Assembly: GCA_045598025.1 (NCBI GenBank)
Contig: JAZLLH010000061.1
Coordinates: 11,887 to 75,886 of the forward strand
Source of the DNA: UBA1195 sp045598025
GTDB lineage: Bacteria; Bacteroidota; Bacteroidia; Bacteroidales; WCHB1-69
Reading direction: 5' to 3'
Length of the DNA: 64,000 bases
Numbering within the stretch: position 1 is the first letter of the stretch; each line of letters opens with the position of its first letter. A program made the translations under genes and the position numbers. The notes beneath the pieces are model-generated. The model saw only the letters and a list, made by a program, of their open reading frames with translations. It was not told the origin of the DNA and ran no database searches. Positions 16,052 through 25,522 of this stretch are shown piece by piece.

Positions 16052-19000
16052 CAGAGGATCCTCTACCGGCACAAATTCCACAGAAGCCTCATCGGTGATA
16101 TAGATCAGATAGGCTTCTGTCTTTTTATAAGCAGCCTGATGCAACAGTCGCATGTAGTTCCGGACCTGATCCTTGTGAGATTCGCGTGCCACACCGGTTT
16201 TGAAATCGAACAGCACGCATTCCGTTCCCTTCAGCAACAGACGGTCTGCCCTGGACAGTTTTTTTTCCGTTGACAATATGCTGATTTCCGTACGGACTTC
16301 TGTACTCTCGTCTCCAAAAAACAAGGCAGACTGCGGATGTTCGGACAATGCCTTCAGCACTTTCTCCACAAACAGACGGTCCTCTTCCGGACAATCCGGA
16401 CGGCGACGCAATGCTTTCACTATGATTTCTGCATCCGACCGATGATAGAATGCGGCCAGGCATTCATGCACGAAAGTGCCTCTTTGGGAATCTTCCTGCT
16501 CCTCCTTTTCCTGGCCGGCAAACGACAGGGGCGGTAATTTTTCCTTGCGACGAAAAGCAAAGGAAGGCACCCATGTCTTCGTCTTCTCCTCCGTTTCGGA
16601 CGGACGGGAAATATGGGACGAAAAACTATTGGAAGTGGGATAGGCATAATTTCTTTCTTCCGCCGGTCCCCCGGAGACTTCTTCCCCGAATTCCCGGAAA
16701 AATCTTTCCAGTCCGGATTCCTTTTTGTCCGTATAGACATCTGTCAGATACAGACGGTGCCCGGCCCTTGTAAATGCCACATAATCCACATTCAGATTGT
16801 CCAGATCGGTCATCTGTTCCTCCTCCGACAAGCAGTCGGCATAGGAGGTTTTCTCAAGATCCGAATGGATTTCCAACAGACCTACATTCAGCTGCAGATT
16901 ACCGGCGCGGATAGGATCTTTCAATTTTACCCATTGCCTGGGTCGGGTGTAGGTACGCCTCCGTTTGACCATGGGATACATGACTACCGGAAATTCCAAC
17001 CCCTTTGACTTGTGGATAGTCATCACATGCACAGCTTCGATACCTTCCGGATTGGAAAGAGAGGCTTTTTCCTTCTTTTCTTCCCAAAAAGAGAGAAAAT
17101 CTTCGTCATTTTTAGCAGGATTTTCATGATATCCCCACACAATTTCCCCAAATGCCATGACAAAAGGATCGGCCTCGGCAACCTCCGACTGCAGTCCGAA
17201 ACAAGTAGCAAGCGACTGGTACAGTTCGTAGATGTTCTGGTATTTCCACCGATCCAACTGCAACGGATAACCCCATGCCGACAAAAGTTCCGTGAAAGAC
17301 TTTCGGTCCGCAGCTTGGGAAAACACTATATCCGCCGGCATTTCACAAGCAGTTACAGAAGAAAGGTACCTCAGCATTCCGGCTCTTGCCAGGGCATTGT
17401 CCGGCTGCCGCACAAAAGTGATTCCGTCCACCAGAAAATTCACCTGAGGTGACTGCTTCAGCAGCAGAGATTCGGGAGATATGACCGGAATGCGATGGTC
17501 GAACAGATACTGTGCTATGCGAGACGCCAAATCATTGCTTCGGGTCAATACCGCCATATCAGCATACGCATACCCGTCGGTTCGGGATGCAAGGATGGCT
17601 TCCTCCACCTTACGGCATTGGAAATCGAAAACGGCTTCACGGCCGGATTCTGCCTTGACAAGACTGAGCCGCACTCCGCCCCCTTCCGTATGGTCCCTGA
17701 CACTCGGGATTTTCTGTTCCAAAGAATCATAGGCAGAGCATATGCGGAGATTGGCTTCTGAATTTTTCCTCATCTGCCCGAACCAGGCATTGTTGAAACG
17801 GATAATTTCTGATTTCGAACGAAAATTTTCGGAAAGCGGCACTCTTTCAAAACGGGATTTCAACAATTTTTCCTCTTCAAGCACTTCGGAAGACGTATCC
17901 AACTCGGACAGACGGACAAACTGACGGACGTCCCCATTTCGGAAACGATAAATGGCCTGCTTGGCATCTCCGAACAGACGGACTTCGCCCGTGCTTCCCG
18001 GCACAGCTTCCTTGGACAGACCTTCTTTCAGCAAGGGAAGCAAATTCTGCCACTGCAGGCAGGAAGTGTCCTGAAACTCATCGATGAAAAAATAAGAGAA
18101 CCTTTCTCCCAAGCGCTCATAAATAAACGGGACATCCTCCGACAACACCACCTCCGAAATATACCGGTCGGTTTCTCCGATCAGCATCTGCTGGGAAGTT
18201 TCGCGAATTTCGTCCACCACTTTTTGAAATTCCTGCAACAAGGCAAAGGGATACATGTTTTTTAACAGATTCTTATACAGATAGTAATCTGCTGATGCTT
18301 CTCCTGCCTTCTGAAGAATTTTCTCGGCCTCCTCCTGCAAAACCGGTGCTGCGGACAGAATGGCCTGGGCCACGTAATCGGAAACATTGGCGGCCAGCCA
18401 CTTTCCCTCCCGAACGGATTTCATGACATAGCGGTTCGGCTCCGAAGCTTTCTCCATTCCCTTGACAGCTACCTGCTGCAGCCAGGTACCGAAACCATTC
18501 TTTCCCTGATAAAAATCCTTTGACAGATCCGCTTCAGCAGGAACCTTCGCAAGAGCAGAACGGGCCATGTCCATCACGGCACGATCCGTCTCTGACACTT
18601 CCTTCCGCATCTGAGAAATGATTTTCTTGAAATCGCCCAAACCATACTCCTGAAGCCCCTGCAAAAAAACATAGGCCGACTCGTTATACAATTCCTTCGC
18701 CATTTTGGCCAGGGACGCATCCATCTTCCATTTTTTCTGGTCATCGATGCGATGGGACATGTACTCCAGCAAAAAATCGGTCAGCAATTCATCATAACCC
18801 AATTTGGACAACATCACATCCACTACCTGCTGCATGAACTGACCCGCATCCAGTTCCAACTGATGATCAGCGGGAATATGGAGTTCAAAAGCAAAAGTGT
18901 TCAGCAACTGCTGGAAAAACTTGTCGATTGTCAGCACGGAAAACCGGCTGTAATCGGAAAGGATGTGTTTCAACAATGCGTCAGCCCGTTTGGAAACTTC

Positions 19001-19279
19001 TGCCTGCGGACAAATATCCGTAAAATGTTCCATCAGATGGAAATCCTTTTCCTCCCGCGGACAGGATAGTTTCTCCAGAAAGGAAAGGATACGGCTTTTC
19101 ATTTCATTGACAGCCTTGTTGGTAAATGTAATGCACAGAATCTTTTGAAAGATAAAAGGATCTCTTTCGCACGAGCGGATACAGATACGGAGATAGGATA
19201 CGGCCAAATGATAGGTCTTACCCGAACCTGCGGACGCCTTGTAGACAAAGAAAGCGGGTTGTTTATCCGATGTTGACAT
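16046..19279 (-). CDS. UvrD/RecB-type helicase-nuclease (AddA/RecB-like exonuclease V subunit)
   Basis: The 1077-residue protein is an SF1A helicase with a C-terminal RecB-family nuclease domain, as in double-strand-break resection enzymes. Helicase motif I is 'YKASAGSGKTYHLAVSYL' (about residues 13-30), Ia is 'ILCITFTNKAVNEMKSRIL', II is 'YFFIDEFQDTSCLQW' (about 400), and 'VMTIHKSKGLEFPVVMYP' (about 745) and 'VAFTRAGHRLYL' (about 820) are motifs V and VI. The nuclease residues are in 'SRADRLLLKGTECVLFDFKTG' region near the end. ATG at 19279 is supported because a tRNA terminator lies immediately upstream. In Bacteroidota this type normally works with an AddB-like partner, which is not adjacent here. 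Confidence 0.9.
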   Translation of the reverse strand: MSTSDKQPAFFVYKASAGSGKTYHLAVSYLRICIRSCERDPFIFQKILCITFTNKAVNEMKSRILSFLEKLSCPREEKDFHLMEHFTDICPQAEVSKRADALLKHILSDYSRFSVLTIDKFFQQLLNTFAFELHIPADHQLELDAGQFMQQVVDVMLSKLGYDELLTDFLLEYMSHRIDDQKKWKMDASLAKMAKELYNESAYVFLQGLQEYGLGDFKKIISQMRKEVSETDRAVMDMARSALAKVPAEADLSKDFYQGKNGFGTWLQQVAVKGMEKASEPNRYVMKSVREGKWLAANVSDYVAQAILSAAPVLQEEAEKILQKAGEASADYYLYKNLLKNMYPFALLQEFQKVVDEIRETSQQMLIGETDRYISEVVLSEDVPFIYERLGERFSYFFIDEFQDTSCLQWQNLLPLLKEGLSKEAVPGSTGEVRLFGDAKQAIYRFRNGDVRQFVRLSELDTSSEVLEEEKLLKSRFERVPLSENFRSKSEIIRFNNAWFGQMRKNSEANLRICSAYDSLEQKIPSVRDHTEGGGVRLSLVKAESGREAVFDFQCRKVEEAILASRTDGYAYADMAVLTRSNDLASRIAQYLFDHRIPVISPESLLLKQSPQVNFLVDGITFVRQPDNALARAGMLRYLSSVTACEMPADIVFSQAADRKSFTELLSAWGYPLQLDRWKYQNIYELYQSLATCFGLQSEVAEADPFVMAFGEIVWGYHENPAKNDEDFLSFWEEKKEKASLSNPEGIEAVHVMTIHKSKGLEFPVVMYPMVKRRRTYTRPRQWVKLKDPIRAGNLQLNVGLLEIHSDLEKTSYADCLSEEEQMTDLDNLNVDYVAFTRAGHRLYLTDVYTDKKESGLERFFREFGEEVSGGPAEERNYAYPTSNSFSSHISRPSETEEKTKTWVPSFAFRRKEKLPPLSFAGQEKEEQEDSQRGTFVHECLAAFYHRSDAEIIVKALRRRPDCPEEDRLFVEKVLKALSEHPQSALFFGDESTEVRTEISILSTEKKLSRADRLLLKGTECVLFDFKTGVARESHKDQVRNYMRLLHQAAYKKTEAYLIYITDEASVEFVPVEDPLL

Positions 19280-19286
19280 ATGATGG

Positions 19287-19314
19287 CAAAAAAGGACATC
19301 GTACGGATGTCCTT
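19287..19314 (-). terminator. Rho-independent terminator after tRNA-Ala
   Basis: On the minus strand AAGGACATC pairs with GATGTCCTT around a 5-base loop, then runs into T6. It lies 12 bases past the tRNA 3' end and 8 bases before the helicase ATG, so the helicase depends on read-through or a promoter hidden here. Confidence 0.8.
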
Positions 19315-19326
19315 CTGTTCGCTTTG

Positions 19327-19400
19327 TGGAGCATATGAGATTCGAACTCATCACCTCTTGACTGCCAGTCAAACGCTCTAGCCAAATGAGCTAATGCCCC
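19327..19400 (-). tRNA. tRNA-Ala (anticodon GGC)
   Basis: The 74-base minus-strand sequence folds into a cloverleaf. The acceptor GGGGCAT pairs with ATGCTCC and contains the G3-U70 wobble pair that marks alanine tRNAs. The anticodon stem TTTGA/TCAAG encloses CTGGCAG, giving GGC, which reads GCC. The T-loop GAGTTCGAATCTC is intact. CCA is not encoded (the discriminator A is followed by CAA), unlike the tRNA-Ser in this window. Confidence 0.95.
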
Positions 19401-19413
19401 GTTTTTGAACGTG

Positions 19414-19421
19414 CAAAAGTA
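19414..19421 (-). promoter_or_regulatory. Promoter -7 box of tRNA-Ala
   Basis: TACTTTTG on the minus strand, an exact TAnnTTTG match ending 14 bases before the tRNA. The same octamer precedes the tRNA-Ser, dnaN, malic enzyme, pcm and DUF5606 genes. No clear -33 box is seen. Confidence 0.6.
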
Positions 19422-19446
19422 TAACTTTTTCAGATATGATTTTCCA

Positions 19447-20793
19447 TTATTCAAAAATTTTTTTTATGTCCATGCCGTCAAAATTGCCTGAACTCATCAT
19501 TAACAGATTCTTACATTTCCAATTCTGATTTTTTAACAGGGAAAAAAGGGCTTTGGAATCACTGAAAACGCGCAAATCCAGTCGGGCAAATGCCGATTTG
19601 ACCATTTCTTCGGTAATCGGTGGAAGTTTTTTCAGCGCAATGGCGTGCGGATTGAAATAGACGATGGCCTCGTCCGCTGCATCCATGGCATGCGCATACT
19701 GCTGCAGGAAAGATTCCGTCAGACTGCTGAATGTATGCAGTTCCATGCAGGCAACCAGATGACGTTCCCCGTCCTTTTCCTTCAATGCGGACACCGTTGC
19801 CTTGAGTTTGGAAGGAGAATGGGCAAAATCCTTGTACAATGCCTTTTCCCCATCTTCATACAAAAGTTCCAAACGATTGGAAGCCCCTCGGAAACTGCTG
19901 ATGGCAGAAAAGAACTCTCCGTCCGTGATGCCTACACAGCGGCAGGCCTGGTAGGCGGCTCCGATATTCGACAGATTGTGACGGCCGAACACCTGCAACG
20001 GATACATTTTGCCCTGATGACGGATAATGCATTGTTTATTCCCAATAGTATAATCAGGATGGGAATAAGCCAGTTTCCGCGCCCGGACCGAAGGAGAAGC
20101 GGCTATTTTGCAGCAATTTTCATCTTCTGCACAATAAATCAGGCTGCCGTTTTCCGGAATCAGACCGGCAAAAATCCGGAACTGCTCCACGTAGTTTTCG
20201 AAAGTAGGAAACACATTGACATGATCCCATGCGATTCCGCTGATGATACCGATAGTAGGCTGATAAACGTGAAATTTCGGTCTGCGGTCAATAGGGGACG
20301 TCAGGTATTCGTCCCCTTCTATCACGATATAAGGCGCCTGACGGGTCAGACGGGTCATCACTTCGAAACCCTGCAGCTGTGCCCCTATCATATAATCGCA
20401 ATCCCGTCCGCAGGCATTCATCACATGCAGTATCATGGACGTAATTGTGGTTTTTCCGTGACTGCCTCCCACCACAATGCGCGTCTTCTCTTTGGACTGC
20501 TCGTATATGAATTCCGGATAGGAATATATTTTCAATCCCAAACGTTTGGCTTCCAATAATTCCGGATTGTCCTCCCGGGCATGCATTCCCAAAATGACCG
20601 CATCCAGATCCGGTGTGATACAGGCTGCATTCCAACCTTCGTGATCGGGGAAAATCCCATATGCCTTCAAATGGGAAGCTGCCGGATCAAAAATTTCATC
20701 ATCCGAACCGCTGACTTCGTATCCTTTCTGTTTCAATGAAATGGCTAAATTGTGCATGGCACTTCCGCCAATCGCGATAAAATGCACCTTCAT
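19447..20793 (-). CDS. mpl: UDP-N-acetylmuramate:L-alanyl-gamma-D-glutamyl-meso-diaminopimelate ligase
   Basis: The 448-residue Mur-ligase family enzyme attaches recycled murein tripeptide to UDP-MurNAc. It begins 'MKVHFIAIGGSAMHNLAISL', where the Mur N-terminal nucleotide-binding motif differs from MurC in the Mpl manner (GGSAMHNLA rather than GIGMSGIA). The ATP loop 'VVGGSHGKTTITSMIL' is at about residue 110, and 'GDEYLTSPIDRRPKF' (about 175) is typical of Mpl. The ligase C-domain contains 'DFAHSPSKLKATVSAL' (about 328). The ATG at 20793 lies 2 bases after the upstream gene's TAG, so the two are co-transcribed. It works with lytic transglycosylases and amidases in wall recycling. Low ambiguity; MurC is the only alternative. 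Confidence 0.93.
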   Translation of the reverse strand: MKVHFIAIGGSAMHNLAISLKQKGYEVSGSDDEIFDPAASHLKAYGIFPDHEGWNAACITPDLDAVILGMHAREDNPELLEAKRLGLKIYSYPEFIYEQSKEKTRIVVGGSHGKTTITSMILHVMNACGRDCDYMIGAQLQGFEVMTRLTRQAPYIVIEGDEYLTSPIDRRPKFHVYQPTIGIISGIAWDHVNVFPTFENYVEQFRIFAGLIPENGSLIYCAEDENCCKIAASPSVRARKLAYSHPDYTIGNKQCIIRHQGKMYPLQVFGRHNLSNIGAAYQACRCVGITDGEFFSAISSFRGASNRLELLYEDGEKALYKDFAHSPSKLKATVSALKEKDGERHLVACMELHTFSSLTESFLQQYAHAMDAADEAIVYFNPHAIALKKLPPITEEMVKSAFARLDLRVFSDSKALFSLLKNQNWKCKNLLMMSSGNFDGMDIKKIFE

Positions 20794-20795
20794 GT

Positions 20796-21971
20796 CTACT
20801 CGCAATGTTTTTTGACGTTCTCGTAACCGGCATAGGTCTTGGAGGAACGATCGGTGAATACAATTCTGATCTGGTTGATGCGCAAGTCGGAAATGCGTCT
20901 GGATTTGTCTTGAAAAATAACAGGAACACGGTAACTGACAAATTCACTCAAAGTGATGATGCCGTTGCAACGGACGACCTGTTCCGACACTCCCGAGTCA
21001 TCCGTCTGTATCTGCCGACTGCCATTGTAAGCAGTCAAGGTCAGTTCGATGTAGTCCACTTTTTTGGGGAAACAGTTGAAAAACTGGAAAGAAATGCCGC
21101 AGCTGCCGTTCTGATGAATCAGGCTCTTGCGCAACAGACATATTTCCCTGGACTGATATTTTTTCTGGGCTCCGGTCATCTGATTGGCCCATTCGAACAG
21201 ATCATCATCCGAAAGGTCAGACGTTTTCTGACGGGTTTCGCTTTTTTCCCTGCGCATTTTCGGAGCCGGCGGCGTAATTTCCTCTTTCACAGGAACCGCT
21301 TCCACGATTTCCGGACTTTCCTGTACGGGAGCCGGCTGACGGACGGCAGAATCCGGCATCTGCATCGCCCCACGCTGGAATAGCGTATCTATTTGTTTGT
21401 TTGAAAGGTGTTGCAAAGCACCCCCCTGCACCCGGAAATACACCAGGATGGAGGCATTTTCCGTTTTGTCCCATTCATAACGGCTCCATTCCACCGGAAC
21501 ATACGTACCGGACTGCAGGCGCGACGCATCGTAGGAAAACATGCCGCCGCACTTGTCCACGTCCAGCATGCGGCAGGCTGACCAATGTTCGTAACGACTG
21601 TTCCAATATGCTTTGGAATGCAGGTAGGGCAAAAGATACTCCCCTCGTTCCACAGGAACACAGAATACATATTTGCCGGAAGCCAGACGGACAAATACAG
21701 ACTGCTTGTACTTGAAAGTGGTGCGGACCACGTACTCCCTGTCAAATGCAATCATGGAAGAAGGATGTTTTATTTTGCGCAACGGACGGTATTTTCCGTC
21801 CACCAGGACATAACCTTCACTATAGATCATCCGGCATACAGAATCATCCGGACGGGTCAGGAATGCACGCTTGTTATGCACCTCTTTGACAGATAAAAAC
21901 AAATCCGATTCCTGCGCACACAGAAATCCCGAAATGACCACGAAACAAACCAACAGAAACCAATGTCTCAT
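20796..21971 (-). CDS. Secreted protein of unknown function, upstream of mpl
   Basis: This 391-residue protein starts with a signal peptide ('HWFLLVCFVVISGFLCAQ'), so it acts in the periplasm or at the surface. The N-terminal half (about 25-190) is rich in Tyr, Val and Lys and looks beta-structured. A Pro/Glu-rich linker follows (about 195-250). The C-terminal part (about 265-391) contains 'GISFQFFNCFPKKVDYIEL' and 'IRIVFTDRSSKTYAGYENV', which looks like a second beta domain. I do not recognise a family. It ends 2 bases before mpl and is therefore probably in the same transcript. A -7 box at 21991-21998 would give a very short leader. Confidence 0.75.
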   Translation of the reverse strand: MRHWFLLVCFVVISGFLCAQESDLFLSVKEVHNKRAFLTRPDDSVCRMIYSEGYVLVDGKYRPLRKIKHPSSMIAFDREYVVRTTFKYKQSVFVRLASGKYVFCVPVERGEYLLPYLHSKAYWNSRYEHWSACRMLDVDKCGGMFSYDASRLQSGTYVPVEWSRYEWDKTENASILVYFRVQGGALQHLSNKQIDTLFQRGAMQMPDSAVRQPAPVQESPEIVEAVPVKEEITPPAPKMRREKSETRQKTSDLSDDDLFEWANQMTGAQKKYQSREICLLRKSLIHQNGSCGISFQFFNCFPKKVDYIELTLTAYNGSRQIQTDDSGVSEQVVRCNGIITLSEFVSYRVPVIFQDKSRRISDLRINQIRIVFTDRSSKTYAGYENVKKHCE

Positions 21972-21990
21972 CAGTAGAAATTTGAAAGTG

Positions 21991-21998
21991 CAAAATTA
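21991..21998 (-). promoter_or_regulatory. Promoter -7 box for the secreted protein-mpl operon
   Basis: TAATTTTG on the minus strand, an exact TAnnTTTG match about 20 bases before the ATG at 21971. TTTG at 22014-22017 is 15 bases away, shorter than the usual 19-21. Confidence 0.45.
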
Positions 21999-22057
21999 CG
22001 AAAATTTTTATCGCAAAATCCAGACTGTGGTATGTATATTTTGTGGATATTTGCATT

Positions 22058-23923
22058 ATGTTTTTCTATCGGGCGAAACCGCATATTATCGTATTGGTAT
22101 TGTTCCTTTTATTGGGATTTTCCTTCTCCGTGAACGGACAGGAGAGAGCCGATACGGCTACGGCTGCCCCCCAATCTTTCGTCCATAAGGACTCCAGTGT
22201 GTCCTACCTTCCCGTCATCCGGCAGTCCTATTCTGCATCATTTCCCTTTGTGGCCAACATCGGAGAAGTGGATACGGGTCTGTTCGGGGAACAAAATCGG
22301 GAAAGTCTGAGAGCATCCCGCAACCACTACGCCACTTTCAGCGTCATCGGCCGGGCTCACCAATCCCTGAACTACCAGGAAGAGAATCGCAACGGATTTG
22401 TGTTCAAAACACTTCCCTATCCCTGCTACCTGCAAAGTCTGGATCAATGGAAACTGCTGCGTGTGGAAAAGGTATACACCATGCTGCGCTATGAATGGGG
22501 AAACGGACAGGAAAACTCTTTTGACGTGGAACACGCGCAGACTATCGGAAATTTTTCCTACAATCTGGGACTGCAAACACATCTGGCAGAAGGCATCTAT
22601 GTCAATGAAGGAGTACGCGATATCAATGTGGGATTCCACGGGCACCACTACTCTGACACCATGAGATACGGATTCGATATCACCTTTATATACAATCTGT
22701 TTCATCTGAATGAAAGCGGTGGCATCGTCCGACCCGAAGATTATGAATCCGACATGGAACCCCGGGCCATCGAAGTCAACACCCCCAATGCCTGGAACCA
22801 CATGAACGATCAACACTACGGATACCGGCATTGGCTGAGACTGGGCGGACACAAGGACAGCAGCGGACATTTTTCCGGTCTGTGCGCCGGATACCTGATC
22901 CACCAGATTGATTACAAAAGAAACCGCAGCGTCTATTCGGACAAAACAGCCGATACCATTCTGCATCAGAAAGTGCAGAATCAATTCCTGTGGAGCAACG
23001 CTGCTCCCGGAGAAGCCCAGGACTCCCTGTTCCGGATTGCCGCCGGACTGTCCCACGAATACGCCCAGGTAAAAGACAGTCTCTCAAACTTTCACAGCCA
23101 GATCTGGAGCGTAAAAGCCTTCATAGGCGTTCCTCTGAAAAAAGCCGGAAATTGGGAGAACCATTTCCGGTACTGCATGAGCGGATACAATGCTAATGAC
23201 TTAGATTATAGAACATTGTATACAATTCCGTATTTCAGAAAAACAGACGACAGCACACGAAAACGCAAGGGATTTTTCCAGGCAGGATTCCATTACAATC
23301 TCTTTGCCCCCGATTACTATATCAGCAGGCAGGCACCCGGAAAATTGAAGAAACAGCAAGGCATGACCATGCACGCTACATTGAATTTCAGGAATATGGA
23401 GATAACAGGCCGCTATTTCCTCTCGGCCAGGCACACTTTTCTGAACGAAAATCTGCAAGCCGTACAATTGAGCGGAACTGCACACATTCTGCAGGGAGAA
23501 GTATTCCTGCCACTCCGTTGGAAGGGATTCGGCGCAGACCTCCACCTGTATGCCCAACATTGCGACAATGATTCCCTACATCTGCCGGTCCTTTCAACCC
23601 GTAACGCTGTTTACTACGGATTTCCGCTTTTCCACAATGGAATGTATCTGCAGTTGGGAGCTGAAATGATGTATTTCAGTGCCTTCCAGGCCGATGGCTA
23701 TCGTGCTTCCGCCCAACAGTTCTACACCCAATTCGACACAGAAATAGGAAATGATTTCTACGTCAATGCCTTTATCAATGTGCGCATAGAGCATTTTCAT
23801 TTTTATGCGGCCGCCACCAACCTCATGAACACGCTGGCGGACACACATCCCTTCCAGATTCCCTACTATCCGGCCAAAGGAACGGGATTCCGCGTCGGCG
23901 TATCCTGGCGTTTCTATGACTGA
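22058..23923 (+). CDS. Putative outer-membrane porin (Porin_10-like)
   Basis: The roughly 621-residue protein has a signal peptide ('IIVLVLFLLLGFSFSVNGQ') and then alternating aromatic/polar strands throughout, ending in 'KGTGFRVGVSWRFYD'; a terminal aromatic strand is typical of outer-membrane barrels. The layout matches the putative porins of Bacteroidota: an N-terminal segment with 'YATFSVIGRAHQSLNYQ', a middle 'GIYVNEGVRDINVGFHG' and late strands such as 'HFHFYAAATNLMNTLAD', near-identical in style to the last strands of that family. ATG at 22058 places the signal peptide best; 22043 is an alternative. It is divergent from the mpl operon, with about 86 bases between the starts. The substrate is unknown. 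Confidence 0.7.
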   Translation: MFFYRAKPHIIVLVLFLLLGFSFSVNGQERADTATAAPQSFVHKDSSVSYLPVIRQSYSASFPFVANIGEVDTGLFGEQNRESLRASRNHYATFSVIGRAHQSLNYQEENRNGFVFKTLPYPCYLQSLDQWKLLRVEKVYTMLRYEWGNGQENSFDVEHAQTIGNFSYNLGLQTHLAEGIYVNEGVRDINVGFHGHHYSDTMRYGFDITFIYNLFHLNESGGIVRPEDYESDMEPRAIEVNTPNAWNHMNDQHYGYRHWLRLGGHKDSSGHFSGLCAGYLIHQIDYKRNRSVYSDKTADTILHQKVQNQFLWSNAAPGEAQDSLFRIAAGLSHEYAQVKDSLSNFHSQIWSVKAFIGVPLKKAGNWENHFRYCMSGYNANDLDYRTLYTIPYFRKTDDSTRKRKGFFQAGFHYNLFAPDYYISRQAPGKLKKQQGMTMHATLNFRNMEITGRYFLSARHTFLNENLQAVQLSGTAHILQGEVFLPLRWKGFGADLHLYAQHCDNDSLHLPVLSTRNAVYYGFPLFHNGMYLQLGAEMMYFSAFQADGYRASAQQFYTQFDTEIGNDFYVNAFINVRIEHFHFYAAATNLMNTLADTHPFQIPYYPAKGTGFRVGVSWRFYD

Positions 23924-24008
23924 CCATACTAAACACGATATTTTGACGTTTTAAATAATCAGAACCGACTCATCGAGAAAGAATATAACATATCAAAAAC
24001 TCAAAACT

Positions 24009-25469
24009 ATGATAGATTTAAGCAAATTGGATTCGAAATTAGTATGGGAGAACTTCCAGCACATCTGCTCCTTCCCCCATCCCTCCAAACACGAAGGCAA
24101 AATCACTGCTTTTCTGATGCAGTGGGCCAAAGAACACCATATTGAAGCCCGGCAGGACGCCATCGGCAACATCATTATGAGCAAACCTGCCACTCCGGGT
24201 ATGGAAAACCGAAAAATGGCCATACTGCAAGGACATATTGACATGGTTCCCCAAAAAAATTCCGACAAGAAACACGACTTCCTGACCGATCCCATCGAAA
24301 TGCGGGTGTGTGAAGACGGCTGGGTACGTGCCAACGGAACCACCCTCGGTGCCGACAATGGCATAGGCGTGGCTGCTGCCATGAGCGTCATGCAATCCGA
24401 CAATCTGGTTCACGGACCGCTGGAGGCCCTGATTACGGTGGACGAAGAAACCGGCATGACCGGTGCTTCCAATCTGAAAGCCGGCGAACTGAAAGGAGAT
24501 ATTTTCCTGAACATGGATTCCGAGACCGAAGGCGAACTTTATGTGGGCTGCGCCGGCGGATTGGACGCCACCCTGGAACTTCCTTTCACAGAGACAGCCA
24601 CACCGGCCGGTATGAAAGCCTACCGCATCGAACTGACCGGATTCAAAGGCGGACATTCCGGTATGGACATCAATTTGGGAAGAGCCAATGCCAACAAACT
24701 CATCAACCGCCTGCTGCGCAAAGCGACAGTGGAATGCGGAATGCGTCTGTCCAGCATTGACGGAGGCAGCCTCCGCAATGCTATTCCGAGAGAAGCCTTT
24801 GCCGTGGTGGCAGTTCCTGCCGACCAGACTGCTGCTTTTGAAAAATTAGTCAGCAATTTCGCCAATACCGTCAAAAATGAATTTTCGGCCACCGAACCGG
24901 ATGGTAATATCGTAGCCAAAGTCGTAGACACGCCCGCCAAAGTCATGGATCTGAAATGCCAAAACAATGTCATCAACACTGTATACGCCATGCCTAACGG
25001 TGTGCTCCGCATGAGCGATTCCATGGAAAACCTGGTGGAAACCTCTTCCAACCTGGCCATTGTCAAATCCGAGAACTGCAAAGTCACCATCATGTGCCTG
25101 CTCCGCAGTTCCGTAGATTCCGCCAAGGAAGCCGTCGGCGAACGCATGACCTGCATTGCGGAAATGACCGGTGCCAGAATCAGCCTGACCGGTGCTTATC
25201 CGGGATGGAAACCCAATATGGAATCTCCCATTCTGAAAACCATGATGAACACCTACCGCAAACTTTTCAACAAAGATCCCGAAACCAAGGCCATTCACGC
25301 CGGTTTGGAATGTGGTCTGCTGGGCGGCGTTTATCCGAACTGGGATATGATTTCCTTCGGACCCACCATTATGCACCCGCACTCCCCCGATGAAAGAGTC
25401 AACATCGAGAGTGTGGACCGTTTCTGGAAATTCCTGGTCGAAACATTGGCCAATATCCCCACTAGATAA
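24009..25469 (+). CDS. pepD: Aminoacyl-histidine dipeptidase (cytosol nonspecific dipeptidase)
   Basis: The 486-residue zinc peptidase of family M20 cleaves dipeptides such as Xaa-His. Zinc ligands and catalytic residues are visible: 'LQGHIDMVPQ' (about residue 77), 'LGADNGIGVAAAM' (about 115), 'TVDEETGMTGA' (about 145) with the catalytic Glu pair, 'NMDSETEGEL' (about 170) and 'HAGLECGLLGG' (about 424). The dimerisation domain lies between about residues 200 and 400. Length is normal for PepD. A strong terminator follows directly, so it is probably a single-gene transcript. It acts in cytoplasmic peptide recycling. Confidence 0.95.
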   Translation: MIDLSKLDSKLVWENFQHICSFPHPSKHEGKITAFLMQWAKEHHIEARQDAIGNIIMSKPATPGMENRKMAILQGHIDMVPQKNSDKKHDFLTDPIEMRVCEDGWVRANGTTLGADNGIGVAAAMSVMQSDNLVHGPLEALITVDEETGMTGASNLKAGELKGDIFLNMDSETEGELYVGCAGGLDATLELPFTETATPAGMKAYRIELTGFKGGHSGMDINLGRANANKLINRLLRKATVECGMRLSSIDGGSLRNAIPREAFAVVAVPADQTAAFEKLVSNFANTVKNEFSATEPDGNIVAKVVDTPAKVMDLKCQNNVINTVYAMPNGVLRMSDSMENLVETSSNLAIVKSENCKVTIMCLLRSSVDSAKEAVGERMTCIAEMTGARISLTGAYPGWKPNMESPILKTMMNTYRKLFNKDPETKAIHAGLECGLLGGVYPNWDMISFGPTIMHPHSPDERVNIESVDRFWKFLVETLANIPTR

Positions 25470-25483
25470 AAAAGAAAATGACC

Positions 25484-25512
25484 GCATGCCCGGCTCACCC
25501 GGGCATGCTTTT
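25484..25512 (+). terminator. Rho-independent terminator after pepD
   Basis: GCATGCCCGG (25484-25493) pairs perfectly with CCGGGCATGC (25499-25508) around a 5-base loop, then TTTT. It ends about 10 bases before the next gene's ATG, so the lipoprotein gene needs read-through or its own promoter. Confidence 0.85.
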
Positions 25513-25522
25513 CCATCACACC

